A DNA stretch of 12,376 nucleotides from Candidatus Dojkabacteria bacterium (GCA_023229785.1 JALNYV010000033.1:1-12376), one strand, 5' to 3'; positions 5,517 to 11,965 are shown, counted from the stretch's first letter. The notes: generated by a model not told the origin, from the sequence alone. Made by a program: numbers and translations.

Positions 5517-6011
5517 TTATAAAGCTTCTTGATTATATCTTCCTAATCCTTCTTTTGTGAAGTCAAAATCTCGTCTGTCGTCGGCTTTTATTCCTATGCA
5601 GTGCACAGCAGTTCCAGGAATTATGCAGTGAGATAGTCCTCTCCAGGTTCCAGCTATAATTAAAGATTGTGGTATTTTGATAGCTTCTTCATAAAAAGAC
5701 TTAGGTATTTTCTTAGCCCCGAATACTTTTCTAAGAAATGCTAATCTTAATTTATCCTTAAATCTATCGCTGTGAGTATGTTCTTCTCCCTTAATTCCCA
5801 TAACACATAAAACCTCTGCTAAACATTCTTCAGGGAAAATATACTCATAAGCACCAAGAACTGACGGTCTTAATGCCCCCTGAACTAATATTTCTTCTAT
5901 TTTTCCAGTATCAAGATTTAATCTTTTCCATTTCCAAAAAGTGCACTGTAATTGTGTTTTAAGAACTTCTATTTGAGAATAAATTCCTCTCATATAAAAT
6001 ATTAAGTGCAT
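5517..6011 (-). CDS. Unknown virion-block protein between scaffold-like and decoration genes
   Basis: The product is 164 residues from this ATG, or 158 from the ATG at 5993, which has a TATA-like TTTTTATAAAA about 27-29 bp upstream and may be the real leaderless start. The core has six cysteines and several histidines (C23, C63, C69, and later SHCIIPGTAVHC), an acidic patch with ADDRRDFDF, and a C-terminus FTKEGLGRYNQEAL. No transmembrane helix. Its place just before decoration and capsid is where protease, scaffold or head-completion genes often sit, and the clustered Cys/His could be catalytic or metal-binding. No family recognised; function open. Confidence 0.6.
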   Translation of the reverse strand: MHLIFYMRGIYSQIEVLKTQLQCTFWKWKRLNLDTGKIEEILVQGALRPSVLGAYEYIFPEECLAEVLCVMGIKGEEHTHSDRFKDKLRLAFLRKVFGAKKIPKSFYEEAIKIPQSLIIAGTWRGLSHCIIPGTAVHCIGIKADDRRDFDFTKEGLGRYNQEAL

Positions 6012-6094
6012 TTTTCTTTTATAAAAACCTGATAAATTTTAATTGCTATTAAGATTAATCCGCCGATTAAAATTTCAGATTCCAAAAAGCTCAT
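6002..6094 (-). CDS. 30-residue single-pass membrane peptide
   Basis: This short gene starts at an ATG overlapping the stop of the scaffold-like gene (ATGA at 6091-6094) and runs 30 codons to TAA. The peptide is MSFLESE, then an apolar helix ILIGGLILIAIKIYQVF, then KEKCT. Its stop lies 10 bp inside the following gene. The perfect stop-start overlap and clean membrane helix argue that it is real. Possible roles are a lysis or egress peptide or a membrane component of the virion. Too short for family assignment. Confidence 0.6.
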   Translation of the reverse strand: MSFLESEILIGGLILIAIKIYQVFIKEKCT

Positions 6095-6381
6095 CCTAAC
6101 AATCTTTTAGCCAATGCCTTTGCAGTCTCTAAGTCTTGTTCTTCTTGAGATTTTGGCGGTTGAACTAAAACCCCTCTCCCTGACATTCTATCGTTTGCTC
6201 TCGCTGTTTCATATTCACTTTTGTCTTTAGAGATTTTATCCATCATCTCTTTAGTGTCTTTATTCAACCTCTCAGCTTTTTCTAAAGGGCTTTCCTCTTG
6301 CATAACTTTATTGTCGGCAGCTAAAACTTCCTTAGCTTTTTGCATAAGTTCCACTTCTTGTTTTTCAGTTTTTTCATCCAT
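6091..6381 (-). CDS. Coiled-coil protein, putative scaffold
   Basis: A 96-residue, highly charged helical protein: heptad-like Glu/Lys helix at 1-63, a turn with RMSGRGVLVQPPK (65-77), then a second helix ending ETAKALAKRLLG. Small proteins with this plan (coiled coil, Gly-Arg turn, short C-terminal helix) are frequent before capsid genes in uncultured viruses, and the capsid protein lacks a fused scaffold, so a scaffolding role fits. No HTH or enzyme motif. It has its own leaderless-type promoter, so it starts a transcript that continues toward the capsid. The role is inference from position and composition. Confidence 0.55.
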   Translation of the reverse strand: MDEKTEKQEVELMQKAKEVLAADNKVMQEESPLEKAERLNKDTKEMMDKISKDKSEYETARANDRMSGRGVLVQPPKSQEEQDLETAKALAKRLLG

Positions 6382-6401
6382 ATTAGAAATACAATATATA
6401 T

Positions 6402-6415
6402 CTTTATATATTTTT
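6402..6415 (-). promoter_or_regulatory. Leaderless promoter for the scaffold-like gene
   Basis: On the - strand GAAAAATATATAAAG gives a TATA box centred about 27 bp before the ATG at 6381, with no leader or ribosome site. It lies in the 34-bp gap after the membrane-protein cluster. Confidence 0.65.
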
Positions 6416-6598
6416 CTATTTAGCAGTCTTTATCTCATATAAGTTCTTGAGGAAGTAAGCAATAGGTCCTGTTATCCAAGCATACTCTACAGGCATTCCT
6501 GCAAGTATAGCTAGGAAAAAAGGCACTAATAAAACTGCTGAGTTCTTTGCAGTCTTAACTAATCCTATCCAAATGTTGTATTTTGTTTTTTTTGTCAT
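6416..6598 (-). CDS. Holin-like small two-helix membrane protein
   Basis: The 60 residues form a basic N-terminus (MTKKTKYN), two apolar helices at about 20-34 (SAVLLVPFFLAILAG) and 39-52 separated by a tight MPVEY turn, and a lysine-containing tail. This is the size and layout of small phage holins. The start shares a base with the preceding stop (TAATG), so it is coupled to the upstream membrane protein. No lysis enzyme is recognisable, and archaea lack murein, so it may permeabilise the membrane alone, or be a virion membrane-channel component. Topology is clear; function is inference. Confidence 0.6.
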   Translation of the reverse strand: MTKKTKYNIWIGLVKTAKNSAVLLVPFFLAILAGMPVEYAWITGPIAYFLKNLYEIKTAK

Positions 6599-6792
6599 TA
6601 TTCTATATGCATTTTAAAGAGTATTCCCATACCTGTTAAAAGGAATGCCCCTATTATTGCTGTTAATTTATAATAAGTTTTATATGAACTAATTAATCTT
6701 ATAGTTGTGCACTGGTTTTCAAATAAGCAAGTTAACTTTTGTTTTTGAGGTAAACATTCAAATTCTTTAACATTCAAAGTTAAGCCTGTCAT
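6598..6792 (-). CDS. Small protein with C-terminal membrane anchor
   Basis: The 64-residue product has a polar N-terminal part with three cysteines (C13, C22, C28) and one apolar helix at about 42-59 (KLTAIIGAFLLTGMGILF). An earlier in-frame ATG at 6849 would add a Cys/Phe-rich stretch, but the ATG at 6792 overlaps the stop of the micropeptide gene in another frame (ATGA), matching the rule seen throughout this operon, so it is preferred. It lies in a run of tiny membrane proteins between the portal-side genes and the scaffold. Function unknown; virion membrane-interaction or lysis accessory are the natural guesses. Confidence 0.55.
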   Translation of the reverse strand: MTGLTLNVKEFECLPQKQKLTCLFENQCTTIRLISSYKTYYKLTAIIGAFLLTGMGILFKMHIE

Positions 6793-6866
6793 AAAACTAT
6801 AATAAAGCCTAAGATAAACCCAACAACAAAGAAAACAGAACATAAACAAAATTCTTCTAAGGTCAT
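6789..6866 (-). CDS. 25-residue single-pass membrane micropeptide
   Basis: This gene hides between two others. Its ATG overlaps the stop of the 297-residue gene (ATGA, 6863-6866), it runs 25 codons, and its own stop overlaps the next ATG (ATGA, 6789-6792). The peptide is MTLEEFCLCS followed by one continuous apolar helix (VFFVVGFILGFIIVL) to the end. Two exact ATGA junctions in series plus a clean membrane helix make chance unlikely. It resembles very small lysis or membrane-disturbing peptides in form only. Confidence 0.6.
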   Translation of the reverse strand: MTLEEFCLCSVFFVVGFILGFIIVL

Positions 6867-7756
6867 TGAACTACCCCATAAAATTTATTTATTGCTAACT
6901 CTAAAGCTCTTGTATCTAATAAAAGACCACTACCATATTTATAATCGTTTAAATCTGCCATTTCATCCTTTGCCCCTGATAAAAAAGTAGTTACATCATT
7001 TTTAGTTAATTGCTTCAATGCTCTTTCAGACATATTTAAATTTGCTTTTTCTTTATTAAATAGTTCTGTTGCTTCTTGGGGTGTTATTGCCCCTGCATTT
7101 AAAGAAGATATTATAGAACCTATGTTTGACTTAGCATTTGTTAATATATTATTTGCGTCTGTTGTTGCTTGTCTTTTTGCTAAACCAATCTTTGCAGTAA
7201 TACCTGATAAACTACCAACCCCTGCAAAAGTTAAAAACTTCTTAGCTAATTTGGAATTTCCTAAAACTTTTGGGGCTATCACAGCTGCAGATGGAATTGC
7301 TAATAAACCTGTTGCAGCAGCCCAACCCAAAGCACCTGCAGCAGCTATGTTTGTTGTTGCCCCTGCAACATTTGAGCCCATAGTTGCTACTTTTCCTAAA
7401 TTAGACTGGCCAGCACTCACACCCTGAGTTAGTTTATTAATTAAAAATCCCTGGTCTTCTTGTTCTTCTATATTTTCCACTGGAAGTGAAGGTTGTTCAT
7501 TAAGTCTGCTTATTTCCCCTGCTGCAAGACCTTTATTTTTCTTTGTTTGAATATCTAAGTTTAATTCTTCAGGGCTTGGTTGTGGTGTTATTATATTCTT
7601 TTGTCTTGCCATTTCTAACTCTTGCCTATCCCTTAATGTCATCCCTATAGGTTCTTTTCTCTGTTGTGGAACTTCCTTTTTTTTAGCTTCCTCTACAATA
7701 ACATCCTGTTCTTCAGGTTTTGGAACTCTGCCCTGTTTTCTCTTTGTAACTACCAT
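6863..7756 (-). CDS. Putative internal virion or ejection protein with apolar Gly/Ala core
   Basis: The 297-residue protein has a charged, disordered-looking first 105 residues (Lys/Glu/Pro/Gln-rich). An apolar Gly/Ala region follows at about 126-193, with GALGWAAATGLLAIPSAAVI and FLTFAGVGSLSGITAKIG, then an amphipathic helical C-terminus. Long helices around a membrane-active core are typical of pilot or ejection proteins of short-tailed viruses, or of a very short tape-measure. It starts on the last base of the portal gene (TAATG) and is followed by membrane peptides. No longer protein in the genome could set a long tail, so a podovirus-like ejection role is favoured. Family not recognised. 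Confidence 0.6.
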   Translation of the reverse strand: MVVTKRKQGRVPKPEEQDVIVEEAKKKEVPQQRKEPIGMTLRDRQELEMARQKNIITPQPSPEELNLDIQTKKNKGLAAGEISRLNEQPSLPVENIEEQEDQGFLINKLTQGVSAGQSNLGKVATMGSNVAGATTNIAAAGALGWAAATGLLAIPSAAVIAPKVLGNSKLAKKFLTFAGVGSLSGITAKIGLAKRQATTDANNILTNAKSNIGSIISSLNAGAITPQEATELFNKEKANLNMSERALKQLTKNDVTTFLSGAKDEMADLNDYKYGSGLLLDTRALELAINKFYGVVQ

Positions 7757-8853
7757 TATGCACTACCCCCTGGGTTCATTTCCCCTGGTGTTACACCCAT
7801 TTGCCCAGTATCTTTTCTTGTGTCAGATTGAAGTTGAGGGATAAGACTTTCAGGGGGTATTAAATCTATTTTTAAATAAAGTTGGTTCCATATTTGTTCT
7901 TCAACATACTTTTGGTCGTTTTCCACAATATTTCCATAAGCTGTATAAATAACTTTACTCTCGCTTTCAGTTCCCTGCCCCCCTGCACCTGGTATAATCT
8001 GAGGAAGCCCTATATTTCTATAAAACTTATTTCTTATATCATTTCTCCATTCAAAAATAGCCTGGCTTAAATTAATCTCAACTAATTCGTGAGTTACTAT
8101 ATTATCATCATCAGGAATAAAGACATTTTCACCGCCTAATTTTCTTGCTGTATTAATCTTAGTTACAAAGTTGTTTATAGTTGTAACATCATCTGTTTTT
8201 AACTTCCAAAGTATTAAAGGGATAGCTTGGGAGTGCATAACTTTTCTAACATCTGCAAAGCTTTCCTCATCTGCTTTTAATGTTGGCTCTAAAACATCAA
8301 TTTCAGATATTCCGTGAATTTGACCAACCATACCTAAATTAACAAAGTGTAAAATATCTTCAGGTTGCCATTTTGTTACTGTGCTCTTTGAATTTGCATT
8401 AAACTGTTCATATCTTATTATATCTCCAAACTCATTAAATATAACTTTCATATTTGCTGGATTAAGAAGTTTTAAGTTAATTAATTCCCCAGTGTCATCA
8501 TCTTTTATAATTTCTGCATAACTATCTCCATAAATCCTTTTAACAATTTCCATAGAAAACAAAACATCTCTAAATGTTTGCTTTCCATTTCCTTTTATAT
8601 GGTCAAGAATTACCATAGTTTCAGGGTCAGCTGTGTATCCCTTTCCAACATCCCATATAGCTTTCATAACTAAAGCACTCTTTAAATCAGGATTTGAGTT
8701 GAACCATCCCCACTGTATTGATGCCCTATTATTAACCCACTCAGTCTCTTTTGTATCTCTTGCTGTATCAACATTAACAGGGGTTACTTCATAAGCTGCA
8801 ACCTGATTAGTATTATCTCCCAGTTTGGTGTTTGTTATATTTAAATTTCCCAT
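7756..8853 (-). CDS. Portal protein
   Basis: The 365-residue protein matches phage portal proteins. It has VKRIYGDSYAEIIKDDDTGE (104-123), LLNPANMKVIFNEFGDIIRY (129-148), the P-E-DILHFVN segment (164-172) and IHGISEIDVLEP (179-190), a hallmark of the stem and clip region. The long helix and EWRNDIRNKFYRNIGLPQII (268-287) precede the C-terminal wing. It would form the ring at one capsid vertex through which terminase pumps DNA. Length is at the small end for the family; the C-terminal barrel is short, and the last 25 residues are Gly/Pro/Thr-rich. Start: one base after the previous stop. Confidence 0.93.
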   Translation of the reverse strand: MGNLNITNTKLGDNTNQVAAYEVTPVNVDTARDTKETEWVNNRASIQWGWFNSNPDLKSALVMKAIWDVGKGYTADPETMVILDHIKGNGKQTFRDVLFSMEIVKRIYGDSYAEIIKDDDTGELINLKLLNPANMKVIFNEFGDIIRYEQFNANSKSTVTKWQPEDILHFVNLGMVGQIHGISEIDVLEPTLKADEESFADVRKVMHSQAIPLILWKLKTDDVTTINNFVTKINTARKLGGENVFIPDDDNIVTHELVEINLSQAIFEWRNDIRNKFYRNIGLPQIIPGAGGQGTESESKVIYTAYGNIVENDQKYVEEQIWNQLYLKIDLIPPESLIPQLQSDTRKDTGQMGVTPGEMNPGGSA

Positions 8854-8854
8854 T

Positions 8855-9499
8855 TTATATATCTATTTTAAAAGGAACATAAAATTCTAATTCTGTGTCA
8901 CTTCCTGCATCTATAGGAACAAAACCGGCTGTAGGGTCATCCCTTCCTCTTGGGTCTATCCCTATCCCAGTTAAACAGGTTCCGCTGTCTGTAGTTTCCT
9001 CGCTCCATACTTCCATATTTAGTTTTAAAACATCTCCTTCTATAAAATCAGTTTTAGCAATATCTAACATTATTGAATAAGTTCCCTGAACACCTGTATC
9101 TGATGATTTTGGTATTATAGCTGTTGCTCCACTTGCTAAAAAGGTTGCATTTTGATATACCTCAGCAACAACCTTATAAGTGCTCCTATTTCCTGATGTG
9201 GCTGATGTGGTCCCAGCAGTAAAACTAACAATAGCATCCCCTTCTATTGTTGCGGTTGTGTCAAAAGTTGTTGTAAAATCTAAATCTATAACTTTTGTAA
9301 ATCCTGCACCAACAGCAACAGTTTTAACTATTGTATTTGAACCTATGACCTCAGGGGATAAAATATAACCTGCTGTTCCTGCTCCTGAAAGAGTTTCAGC
9401 ACCATAAAACTTTTTATATCCTTTTCCTGAAACTATATCTGTAAAACTATAACTTTTTATTGCGTTGTCTTGTGAATTATATATTTGTTCTAATGGCAT
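8855..9499 (-). CDS. Beta-rich structural protein, unknown (tail or surface component)
   Basis: A 214-residue protein of alternating Thr/Ser/Gly/Val character, with strands such as NTIVKTVAVGAGFTKVIDLD, TYKVVAEVYQNATFLASGAT and KLNMEVWSEETTDSG. No membrane helix or enzymatic motif. The composition is that of a beta-sandwich virion protein. Lying between the putative adaptor and the portal, it could be a tail-tube, nozzle or spike component, or a surface jelly-roll protein. It starts one base after the preceding stop. The N-terminal IKSYSFTDIVSGKGYKKFYG may be an attachment segment. Role is inference. Confidence 0.6.
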   Translation of the reverse strand: MPLEQIYNSQDNAIKSYSFTDIVSGKGYKKFYGAETLSGAGTAGYILSPEVIGSNTIVKTVAVGAGFTKVIDLDFTTTFDTTATIEGDAIVSFTAGTTSATSGNRSTYKVVAEVYQNATFLASGATAIIPKSSDTGVQGTYSIMLDIAKTDFIEGDVLKLNMEVWSEETTDSGTCLTGIGIDPRGRDDPTAGFVPIDAGSDTELEFYVPFKIDI

Positions 9500-9500
9500 T

Positions 9501-9851
9501 TTATTCTAATTTTTGATTTTGTTTAATTGATAAATATTTCATCGCTTGTGAATATCTTTCATAATTTGCATTCATAAGCATATCTGCTTCTCTTGTTACA
9601 TAATTTCTTGGATTATATTTTATAATATCCATCGCAACCATAGCAGCACAGGCAGCATTTAGAGCTCCTTTTATCCTTACATTTTGAGTTGAATAATTAG
9701 CAACAAAGTCCGTGTGTGTTTCCATACAAATAAACCCTTCTGCAGCAGTGCACCAATTAAGAAGTGTTGCTGCACTCGCAACTATTGTGTTATCTGCGTG
9801 AGAACCTGCGTTGGCTATTGCTGCCCCACTTGTGCATAGTGTCCACGTCAT
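9501..9851 (-). CDS. Putative head-tail adaptor
   Basis: A 116-residue, mostly helical protein starting MTWTLCTSGAAIANAGSHAD, with central ETHTDFVANYSTQNVRIKG and a helical C-terminus (NANYERYSQAMKYL). Size, all-alpha character and the neighbourhood of portal and terminase fit the gp6/gp15-type adaptors that sit under the portal ring. The sequence also recalls short proteins I associate with uncultured viral genomes near the portal, without a named family. The start is fixed by an ATGA overlap with the 56-residue gene. Confidence in the gene is high, in the function moderate. Confidence 0.55.
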   Translation of the reverse strand: MTWTLCTSGAAIANAGSHADNTIVASAATLLNWCTAAEGFICMETHTDFVANYSTQNVRIKGALNAACAAMVAMDIIKYNPRNYVTREADMLMNANYERYSQAMKYLSIKQNQKLE

Positions 9852-10018
9852 CTTATTATTGCTAACCTCAATTTCTCAATTTTATCTTTTAAACATTCAA
9901 CCATCTCTCCAAGAGCATAAGCATCGTTGGATAAGGTTGTTTTTGCTTCTTCCGTCTTTTCTGTCGTCTTGTCTGCTGCAATCTTTTCTGTTGTTGTGTA
10001 TTTATCATTGAAACTCAT
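9848..10018 (-). CDS. 56-residue helical protein, unknown
   Basis: This short gene starts at 10018 with MSFNDKYTTTEKIAADKTTE and ends LKDKIEKLRLAIIR before TGA, whose bases overlap the ATG of the adaptor gene (ATGA). It is Thr/Lys/Glu-rich with a C-terminal coiled-coil-like helix. A TATA box lies 26 bp upstream of its ATG and no other start could use it, which strongly supports the gene. It may be a minor virion or head-completion protein; no family recognised. Confidence 0.7.
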   Translation of the reverse strand: MSFNDKYTTTEKIAADKTTEKTEEAKTTLSNDAYALGEMVECLKDKIEKLRLAIIR

Positions 10019-10036
10019 TATTATTATAAAAATAAG

Positions 10037-10051
10037 AAATACTTAAACTTT
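10037..10051 (-). promoter_or_regulatory. Leaderless promoter for the 56-residue gene and downstream virion genes
   Basis: On the - strand AAAGTTTAAGTATTT is centred about 26 bp before the ATG at 10018. It lies in the 38-bp gap after the terminase gene and should drive adaptor, beta-protein, portal and the following genes. Confidence 0.68.
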
Positions 10052-10056
10052 GCTAT

Positions 10057-11352
10057 TTAGACAGCCCAAAGATTTAAAGAGGTGTCTTGAACAGCTAACC
10101 AACAAGCCCTAATTAAACTCTCTGTCTGATGTGTGTAATTACCGAATATAATTAATTTGCCCTGTTCATTTCTTTCATATTGAACTGAACTCAAAGATGC
10201 AATAAGTTCGTCGTCGTCTAATAATTTTATCTGTCCTTTTTCCATCAAGTTTAATAAATTAAAATACATTTCTTCTTTCAATATTCTTTTAAATTTAGGT
10301 TTATCAGATTTATCTAAAGGTCTGCTTGAATTATTAAGAGCAATTGTTTTGTCTCGTGTTTTTGGGTTGTTTAGTAATTCTGAGAAAACACCAAATCCAA
10401 CTCCACCATCGTCAACACCTATCTTTTTAACATTAAAAGCAATAGATAAATTAATAACTTTTTGGCTTGTGTCTGTTGTTAATTCTTTTTTTGTTTTTAT
10501 ATTTTCTATTTGTCTGAAGTGGTCTTTATCCAATTTATCTACAACACTAAATGCATTCTCGTCCTCGCCCATTCCTGCACAATCAACACCTAAATAAGTT
10601 TTACCTCTTATTATTCCATCTCTCTTTATTGAACAACACTTTTTTATTAAATCATAAGGAATTAAATTTAAAAGGTCTTCAACAAAAATTCCTAAATATT
10701 CTTGAGCATACCATTTTGCAGTCATCCTTTGTTTTTCTTGTGCTAAATGTGCAAGTGATGCCTGTCTTCTCCAATCAGGCCAACTCTCACTTATTGGTCT
10801 ATTTGTTATAACTTCCTCGCTGTTAATATGAAATACTTTAAATTGTCCGAGTTCGTTTTTAAAAGCATTCCAAAAATAACCCTGTTTACCCTGTGGGGTT
10901 CCTAACAAAGAAATCTGACCGCCAGTTGTTAATAACATTGGGGTGACAGCATTATAAACTTCGTCTTTAGGGAGTTGGGCTTCGTCAACTGTTAGTTTAG
11001 TTACTGTTAGAAATCTTACACCCTCTCCAGCTTCTCCAACAGGTAGAGAGATTATTCTTGAACCATTTTTTAGCCATACTCTACTCTTAGTTGGTTTGTG
11101 GTTTCCTTTCTTATCTATATATTTTGGGTAGTTGTCCAATAAATAAATATATGTTTTTTGCAGTAGTTCTTCTGCTTGACGCTCGGTTTTAGAGATTATT
11201 AAACAAATAGAATTTTTATAATTAATTGCTTCTTCAGCATTGTCTATTGCAGCTACTTCACTTTTTCCAGTCTGTCTACCACTAACTAAAACTTTATGAG
11301 TTCGGCATTCTAAATATTCTTTTTGCCACGGGTCAAGTTCAGATATTTTCAT
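10057..11352 (-). CDS. terL: Terminase large subunit (packaging ATPase and nuclease)
   Basis: The 431-residue protein pumps viral DNA into the capsid and cuts it. ATPase: Walker A SGRQTGKS (24-31), Walker B LTVDEA (120-125, D123/E124) and coupling motif SLLGTP (148-153). RNase H-like nuclease: TYLGVDCAG with D257 and KKIGVDDGG with D314. The third acidic position near the C-terminus reads THQTESLIRA, with Glu (E411) where Asp is usual. Length is typical of compact large terminases. The ATG overlaps the stop of the upstream coiled-coil gene (ATGA). The short linker and GRQTGKS form fit the tailed-virus terminases with N-terminal P-loop variants. Confidence 0.96.
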   Translation of the reverse strand: MKISELDPWQKEYLECRTHKVLVSGRQTGKSEVAAIDNAEEAINYKNSICLIISKTERQAEELLQKTYIYLLDNYPKYIDKKGNHKPTKSRVWLKNGSRIISLPVGEAGEGVRFLTVTKLTVDEAQLPKDEVYNAVTPMLLTTGGQISLLGTPQGKQGYFWNAFKNELGQFKVFHINSEEVITNRPISESWPDWRRQASLAHLAQEKQRMTAKWYAQEYLGIFVEDLLNLIPYDLIKKCCSIKRDGIIRGKTYLGVDCAGMGEDENAFSVVDKLDKDHFRQIENIKTKKELTTDTSQKVINLSIAFNVKKIGVDDGGVGFGVFSELLNNPKTRDKTIALNNSSRPLDKSDKPKFKRILKEEMYFNLLNLMEKGQIKLLDDDELIASLSSVQYERNEQGKLIIFGNYTHQTESLIRACWLAVQDTSLNLWAV

Positions 11353-11543
11353 TTCTTACCAAAGAGAGATTTTTTCTTTTTTTCAGGTTCAGCGGGGAAT
11401 TTTGCTATTTCAGAATTAACCCACTGGAGAGCAGCTGTTATCTTGTTTACATTCATAACAACTAAATCCATTGTGTGTTTTTCTTCTTCGATAGCTTTTT
11501 CAAGTTTTACTTTTTCGTCTTCAAAATCTTTTTTTGTTATCAT
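11349..11543 (-). CDS. Coiled-coil protein before terminase (possible small-subunit analogue)
   Basis: A 64-residue charged protein with one long helix at about 4-48 (DEKVKLEKAIEEEKHTMDLV and on) and a basic tail KKKKSLFGKK. It has no helix-turn-helix, so it is not a classical small terminase, but its position immediately before, and coupled to, the large subunit is where that gene lies, and a short coiled coil can oligomerise. The start at 11543 is preceded by GGGGGT about 8 bases upstream, a near Shine-Dalgarno. Role is inference. Confidence 0.6.
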   Translation of the reverse strand: MITKKDFEDEKVKLEKAIEEEKHTMDLVVMNVNKITAALQWVNSEIAKFPAEPEKKKKSLFGKK

Positions 11544-11565
11544 CGTTTATACCCCCTTATTGTAA

Positions 11566-11593
11566 TTTTAAATTAGAAAAGTATATATATTTT
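11566..11593 (-). promoter_or_regulatory. Promoter region for the virion block
   Basis: On the - strand AAAATATATATAC (11581-11593) would start transcription near 11558-11562, giving a leader of about 17 bases that includes GGGGGT before the ATG at 11543. A second, weaker TATA-like TTTAAAATT at 11566-11574 would give a leaderless start. The visible ribosome site favours the first. Confidence 0.5.
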
Positions 11594-11620
11594 ACTATTG
11601 TTGAAATGTGGTTATACGTG

Positions 11621-11686
11621 AATATCAGGGGGTTTTCTATCACATCCTTTCAAACACCTCTAATTTAATACCGGCCCCCTGATATT
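11621..11686. repeat. Perfect 12-bp inverted repeat with 42-nt spacer
   Basis: AATATCAGGGGG (11621-11632) is the exact reverse complement of CCCCCTGATATT (11675-11686). The arms can extend by wobble pairs toward the loop. It lies in the only long gene-free region, upstream of terminase. It is too long for chance in 480 bp and is a good candidate for part of an origin, a packaging site, or a regulatory hairpin. Confidence 0.8.
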
Positions 11687-11709
11687 TTAAAAAATTTCTG
11701 TGGGTTCTA

Positions 11710-11895
11710 CCCCCCCAACCCCCCCTAAATTTCAATCGTCGCTTCCTCAACATAGTTATTCGGTATAGCACCCTAACTCAACAGATTGTGCGAACCTTTA
11801 TACGCAGAGGCTCGGGCTCCCCCCCGTCCCCCCGCCCTCGCCTTCTTCTTCTCCCTTCTGCCCCCCCTTCCCACAGCCCCCCCTTCCCTTTCCTT
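11710..11895. other. C-rich polypyrimidine tracts (G-quadruplex or triplex potential on the - strand)
   Basis: CCCCCCC-AA-CCCCCCC lies at 11710-11725, and 11817-11895 is almost pure pyrimidine (7 purines in 79 bases) with many C-runs of three to seven. A 13-bp unit GCCCCCCCTTCCC occurs twice (11860 and 11876). The - strand is thus an array of G-runs able to form quadruplexes, and the duplex could form a triplex. The GC content is far above the rest of the genome, so it is maintained for a reason or was acquired separately. No coding frame uses it. Confidence 0.8.
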
Positions 11896-11918
11896 AACGC
11901 GACACAATGATTATACGA

Positions 11919-11933
11919 ACTTATTTAAACTTT
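11919..11933 (+). promoter_or_regulatory. Possible promoter of the 12024 gene
   Basis: ACTTATTTAAACTTT contains TATTTAAA. Transcription would start near 11950-11954, inside the palindrome at 11939-11965, and leave a leader of about 70 bases with AAGGA 9-13 bases before the ATG. A second TATA-like TTAAATTA at 11961-11968 would start near 11990. Either way the palindrome overlaps the promoter. Confidence 0.4.
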
Positions 11934-11938
11934 GAAGT

Positions 11939-11965
11939 ATTTAATTATGCGAAGCATAATTAAAT
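11939..11965. repeat. Perfect palindrome, 12-bp arms, 3-nt loop
   Basis: ATTTAATTATGC and GCATAATTAAAT flank GAA. The inner ATTATGC/GCATAAT core is the same as in the direct repeats at 2453-2482. The site lies over the presumed promoter of the 12024 gene, so binding of a dimeric repressor there would shut it. An origin hairpin is the alternative. Confidence 0.8.

Noticed and set aside
5620..5626. Further ATTATGC copies here, at 7755-7761 and, inverted, at 3790-3796, as operators
   Set aside because: They are single, inside or at gene junctions, and the number fits chance in AT-rich DNA.
6793..6849. Upstream in-frame extension of the 64-residue membrane protein to an ATG at 6849
   Set aside because: It would read through, in another frame, the 25-residue peptide that has exact ATGA junctions on both sides; the extension is a Cys/Phe/Tyr-rich stretch typical of an out-of-frame reading of a membrane helix.
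10551..10811. Open frame on the + strand opposite the terminase, and similar ones at 7122-7427, 974-1159, 11323-11565 and 9811-10011
   Set aside because: They lie opposite clearly real genes, have low-complexity products and no promoter or ribosome site of their own.
11735..11820. Possible tRNA, suggested by GGTATAGCACC and GGTTCG-like fragments
   Set aside because: No acceptor stem pairing, no proper T-arm consensus and no anticodon arm could be assembled on either strand.
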